A stretch of DNA of 64,000 nt from Strigamia acuminata (Eukaryota > Arthropoda > Chilopoda > Geophilomorpha > Linotaeniidae), in the NCBI GenBank assembly GCA_949358305.1, contig OX442314.1, positions 16,795,060 to 16,859,059 on the forward strand. Direction: 5' to 3'. This document shows positions 60,801-64,000 of this stretch, one piece after another (positions within the stretch are counted from its first letter, which is position 1; each line of letters begins with the position of its first letter). Under the pieces are notes generated by a model. It did not search any database. It was not told where the DNA came from and was given only the letters and a program-made list of their open reading frames with translations. The position numbers were made by a program, and so were the translations under genes.

Positions 60801-63721
60801 TTACAGCGACGTAGATATTAATGTTGGCGATAAAGTGCGCGTGAAATACGGACGCGGGCGCCATCAAAAAATCTACGAAGCCAAAGTATTGGAACTAGAA
60901 ATAGAAAGTGGCGACAAGAGTTTTTACGTCCATTACACCGGATGGAATATGAGGTGATGCAGGAGTTCGTGCTTTTTGTAAATTATATTTACAAAAATAT
61001 TATTTTTGTTTATTTTAGGTACGACGAATGGGTCAATCGGCAGCGAATTGTGGAGAATTTGTCTCTGAAAGTTAGAAAAGGGCGTTCTGCAGGATCGCCA
61101 AAAGTACGTTTTATTTGTACAACCGTACGGTTATAAGTACGTATGAGTTACCTATTTGTTTTTGTTTTTCTAACTTAGACTCCAAGCAATAAAGTTCCTG
61201 CTAAACGTGGTCGACCCCCAATTGGCTCAGGAAAAGGTTCAACTTCCACTCCACGAAAATCAGGTTCAGGACAATCACGATCGAGAACAACACGCTCGGA
61301 TAAAAATAGTCTTACGGATTCACCGTTTGTCAATGGACTAGAACCGCAACGAAGAAGTCGTAATAAATCCGGTCCTACCGCAGCTACCGAAGACGCCGGC
61401 TACACAGAATCAGACGAGACGGATGAAGGCTCGTCGCCGGAATTAAAAATTAAAAAGGAGATGATGACCGAGGACATAAAGGAGGAGAGTAATTGCGAAA
61501 AGGAGGAGGAGGATTCTCCGGAACAAGAGGAAAGTGGGAACGAAGAAGCTAGAAATGAGAAAAGCGACGAGGAGATGGCGGATTCTCACAAGAAGCGGAG
61601 AGGTAGAAAAAGAAGCAAGAAACGAATCGAAGAGGTTGAAGAGGAGGAGGAGGATAACGACGCGGACGAGTTGAAATCGATTACGGCCGACGAGAAAGAC
61701 GACAGCTGGGTAAACGAGAAAGACAACGAGGGCATGTCGGAAGAGGAGATCGTGGTGGCGAAAGAGGAGCCCGAAGAAAAGGAAAAGTCGGTTGGCGAAT
61801 TAGAAGCAAAGGAAGAGGAAAAGAAATCGGAGTCGGGCGACGAACTTGACCTCTCGCAAGAATTCATCAACGAATTGCAACAGGACATGAAAGTGGATCC
61901 TGACGAACGGACGTCTGAAGAAATTGACGAAGCGGTGGAGGAGAAATTGGAAGTTCCAACTAAAGTTAAAGATATTGGAATGGAAAAACCGGTGGAAATT
62001 AAAGTGGAATCGGTTGAAGAGGAGGCCGAAACCGAACGGAATGTCGTCGAGGAAGTCGCTTTGCTAAAGGCGAAGGGCGCCGATGTAACTGAATCAACTT
62101 CTTCCAGTGTAACGATGCCAAAAAGTCCGGACAGTCTTCATCTTTTGGATGAGGATGCTGTCGAAGAGGAGGAAACGAAGGTGATAAAGTTTAGTGAATC
62201 TCTAGAGGATGACATGGACTATTTAGCAGTGGCAGGACCCTCGAGAGATGCGGAGGAGGAGCGAACAGATGTGGTGCAGATGGGCGCGGAGTCGCCACCG
62301 CCGCTTGATTTTATACCGAAAGGAGAGGAATGCGAGATTATTAAGAAGGAAAAAGAGTCGAAGAAGAAGGTCGAGAAATGTGACGAGCTGAAACGCAAAA
62401 GTAAAGACAAAGACAAAGATGGGAAGGTGAAGAAGTCGAAGGATAAAAGAAAAGTGAAAAAAGACGAGGCGAGTAAGAAGAAGGAAAACAGGAAGAGGAA
62501 GGACGAAGAGTTGTCGGAAGGTGGCGAAAAGAAGAAGAAGAATCGGAAAAACAAGCAGAGTGATTCTGCCAAGAAGAAATCGAGAAAGAAATTGGATAAA
62601 ACCAGTGACGAAGACAGCAAAAAGTCGAGTCGGAAGAGCGGGAAAAGAAAGAAGAAGAAATGGTCTTCCGGGGACGAGCAGGAGAGCGGGAAAAGTCGCA
62701 AGAGTGAGAAAAGACAAGAGAGCGATAAATTGGAGGAAGTGCCGAACAAAAAAGAGGAGAACGAGGATCTGGTCACGAGACTTTTGTGTCGCGAAGACGT
62801 TCCATTGAGTCCTGTACCTGAAGTGAACGCTTCTGAAGGGCACTCGAACCAGTATGACGTGCGGCCGCCATTGCCTTTGAGTTTTTCCAGCAGCACGGGG
62901 AGTGCCGCCAGCAGTGCTTCGTGCAGCTTGAAAGATAATCCGAGATTCAGTCATCAGAAGTCGTCGGAGCCGTCGACCGTTCTGGACAACACTCCTCCAA
63001 CGACTCCCGAAAGCCAGGATTCGGTCTTGTCCATTTTAAACGAATGCGAAAGTTTCCCCGACGAAAAATCCAACAGCTATATCGAAATGGAGTCGTACGC
63101 GTGTCAGGAGAGCGTCGATTTCAGCCAGTCGGAGGCGGCGATGGTGCTCGGCTCGATGGTGAGCTACGACAAAAATCCTGTGGAGATCGAAGTGCAGCCG
63201 CAGAAGAGAAGTAACACTTACGAAGAGGAGGTGATGCCGGCCAAGAAGCGGAAAAAGAACAGAAGGCAAAGCCACAGCACGAGCGAACTGGGCAAATTGC
63301 GCAAGGGAAATCGGAACGGGACGAGTGACAGCGACGAAACTCATTCTGAACAGGCGGCGTTTTTTCAACCGGTGACTAGTAGTACCAGCAACGACAGCAG
63401 TTACATTGCGACGGAAACTGAAATTACTACGACTTTGCTTCCTCCCAGGTCGCCGCGACCGTCGAAATTCAACTTTTTTGTCGAATTAGGTGAATTAACG
63501 TGCAAAAATGTTTACAAAATCCATTTATTTATCTTACATTTGTGATTCTTTTTGTTTCAGACGATTGTTCAGATGGATCCCAAAGAATAGCTATCATCCA
63601 AGAAAAATTATCAGAACTGAGAAAAACGTACATGGCTTTGAAAGCCGAGGTTGCGTGTATAGACCGACGGCGTAAGAAATTACGGAGAAAGGAAAAAGAA
63701 GGTATTAGAGAATACAGTTGA
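57863..63721 (+). CDS. ARID4: AT-rich interaction domain protein 4 (ARID4A/B, RBBP1)
   Basis: Sixteen coding exons (57863-57865, 58548-58658, 58730-58889, 58951-59030, 59090-59178, 59290-59514, 59571-59650, 59716-59840, 59898-60065, 60127-60224, 60287-60608, 60673-60734, 60792-60953, 61019-61103, 61179-63489, 63561-63721) encode 1413 aa. In order: an N-terminal Tudor ([20 protein letters not shown] ... [17 protein letters not shown]), the RBB1NT segment ([10 protein letters not shown] ... WFPALVVSP), the ARID (~300-395: [35 protein letters not shown]), a chromobarrel (~510-575: [24 protein letters not shown]) and a long Lys/Glu/Ser-rich tail. The conserved end is [18 protein letters not shown]4 proteins bring Sin3/HDAC to Rb-regulated genes. 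The start ATG is alone at the end of exon 1, before a 682-bp intron. Confidence 0.96.
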
Positions 63722-64000
63722 GAGAAGTGAAGTGGGGAGATAAAATAAACGTTATATTGTTGTTATTATTATTATTATTAGCATCAGCAGTTGTATCATC
63801 TGCATCGCATTTAGAATGTTCCTGATCGGTTGACGATGAGAACAGCATCATTGATCTTGATATTAGTTGATTAAATATTTTAAACCATTTCATATTCATT
63901 TTTTTTGGATTTGTAATTTTTTTTAATTCAATCGTCAAATTGTCCAATTTAACGTGAAAGTATTTTTAACATTGTAATTCAGTCCGATCCTCGTTATAGC
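63722..64000. other. 3' flank of ARID4
   Basis: Contains AATAAA at about 63743, a short ATT trinucleotide run (63760-63780) and AT-rich sequence to the window edge. The minus-strand ORF here is a by-product of the repeat (Asn run) and is not called. Confidence 0.5.

Noticed and set aside
63705-63947. Minus-strand ORF with an Asn run
   Set aside because: It arises from an ATT repeat in the ARID4 3' flank and has no ATG start.

Overview
This is a eukaryotic, metazoan window. It is AT-rich, its genes carry many short introns (mostly 45 to 80 bases), and genes lie close together on both strands. An ionotropic-receptor gene (a protostome chemosensory family) and a Khc-73/KIF13B-type kinesin suggest an invertebrate, most likely an arthropod with a compact genome. 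The species cannot be named from sequence alone. Exon models were built by eye from GT-AG (occasionally GC-AG) junctions. For every complete multi-exon gene listed as a CDS, the summed exon length is a multiple of three.

Layout. 1-342: start of a DEG/ENaC-like channel (-), running off the left edge. 343-7.7 kb: a gene-poor stretch with a MITE, a cluster of bZIP-type sites and uncertain coding remnants. 7.7-8.3 kb: an unrecognised 148-aa gene (+). 9.8-12.0 kb: a decayed ionotropic-receptor copy invaded by a BEL/Pao fragment and a second MITE, followed at 14.2-16.8 kb by its intact paralogue (+). 17.0-18.6 kb: WDR74 (+). 18.6-18.8 kb: a small secreted Cys-rich peptide (-). 20.4-24.4 kb: kinectin/p180-like ER coiled-coil protein (+). 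25.3-26.4 kb: phospholipid scramblase (+). 26.7-27.2 kb: a second secreted Cys-rich protein (-). 27.5-29.2 kb: transcobalamin-like B12 carrier (-). 29.8-31.9 kb: DPF/d4 PHD-finger protein (-). 33.3-37.2 kb: a large disordered protein I cannot name (-). 37.9-38.3 kb: a candidate small gene (+). 38.4-39.1 kb: COA8 (+). 39.9-46.2 kb: KDM3-type JmjC demethylase with a CXXC finger (+). 46.5-47.8 kb: APLF (-). 48.3-56.8 kb: KIF13B/Khc-73 kinesin (+). 57.9-63.7 kb: ARID4 (+).

Functional themes. Four genes act on chromatin or DNA ends: DPF (BAF complex), KDM3 (H3K9 demethylation), APLF (poly-ADP-ribose/DNA-break repair) and ARID4 (Sin3/Rb-associated repression). Others serve cell logistics: KIF13 transport, kinectin/p180 at the ER, scramblase, COA8 in mitochondria, WDR74 in 60S ribosome assembly. 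Nothing suggests an operon; neighbours are in mixed orientations.

The most notable points are: (1) two compact secreted Cys-rich genes and one novel 148-aa gene that are only visible after splicing; (2) a CXXC domain in a KDM3 demethylase, with a very recent ~342-bp tandem duplication that doubles an AT-hook exon beside a 27-bp coding minisatellite; (3) a marked excess of TGASTCA and TGACATCA sites at 1.1-7.6 kb; (4) an intact/decayed ionotropic-receptor pair whose inactivating lesions can be read base by base.
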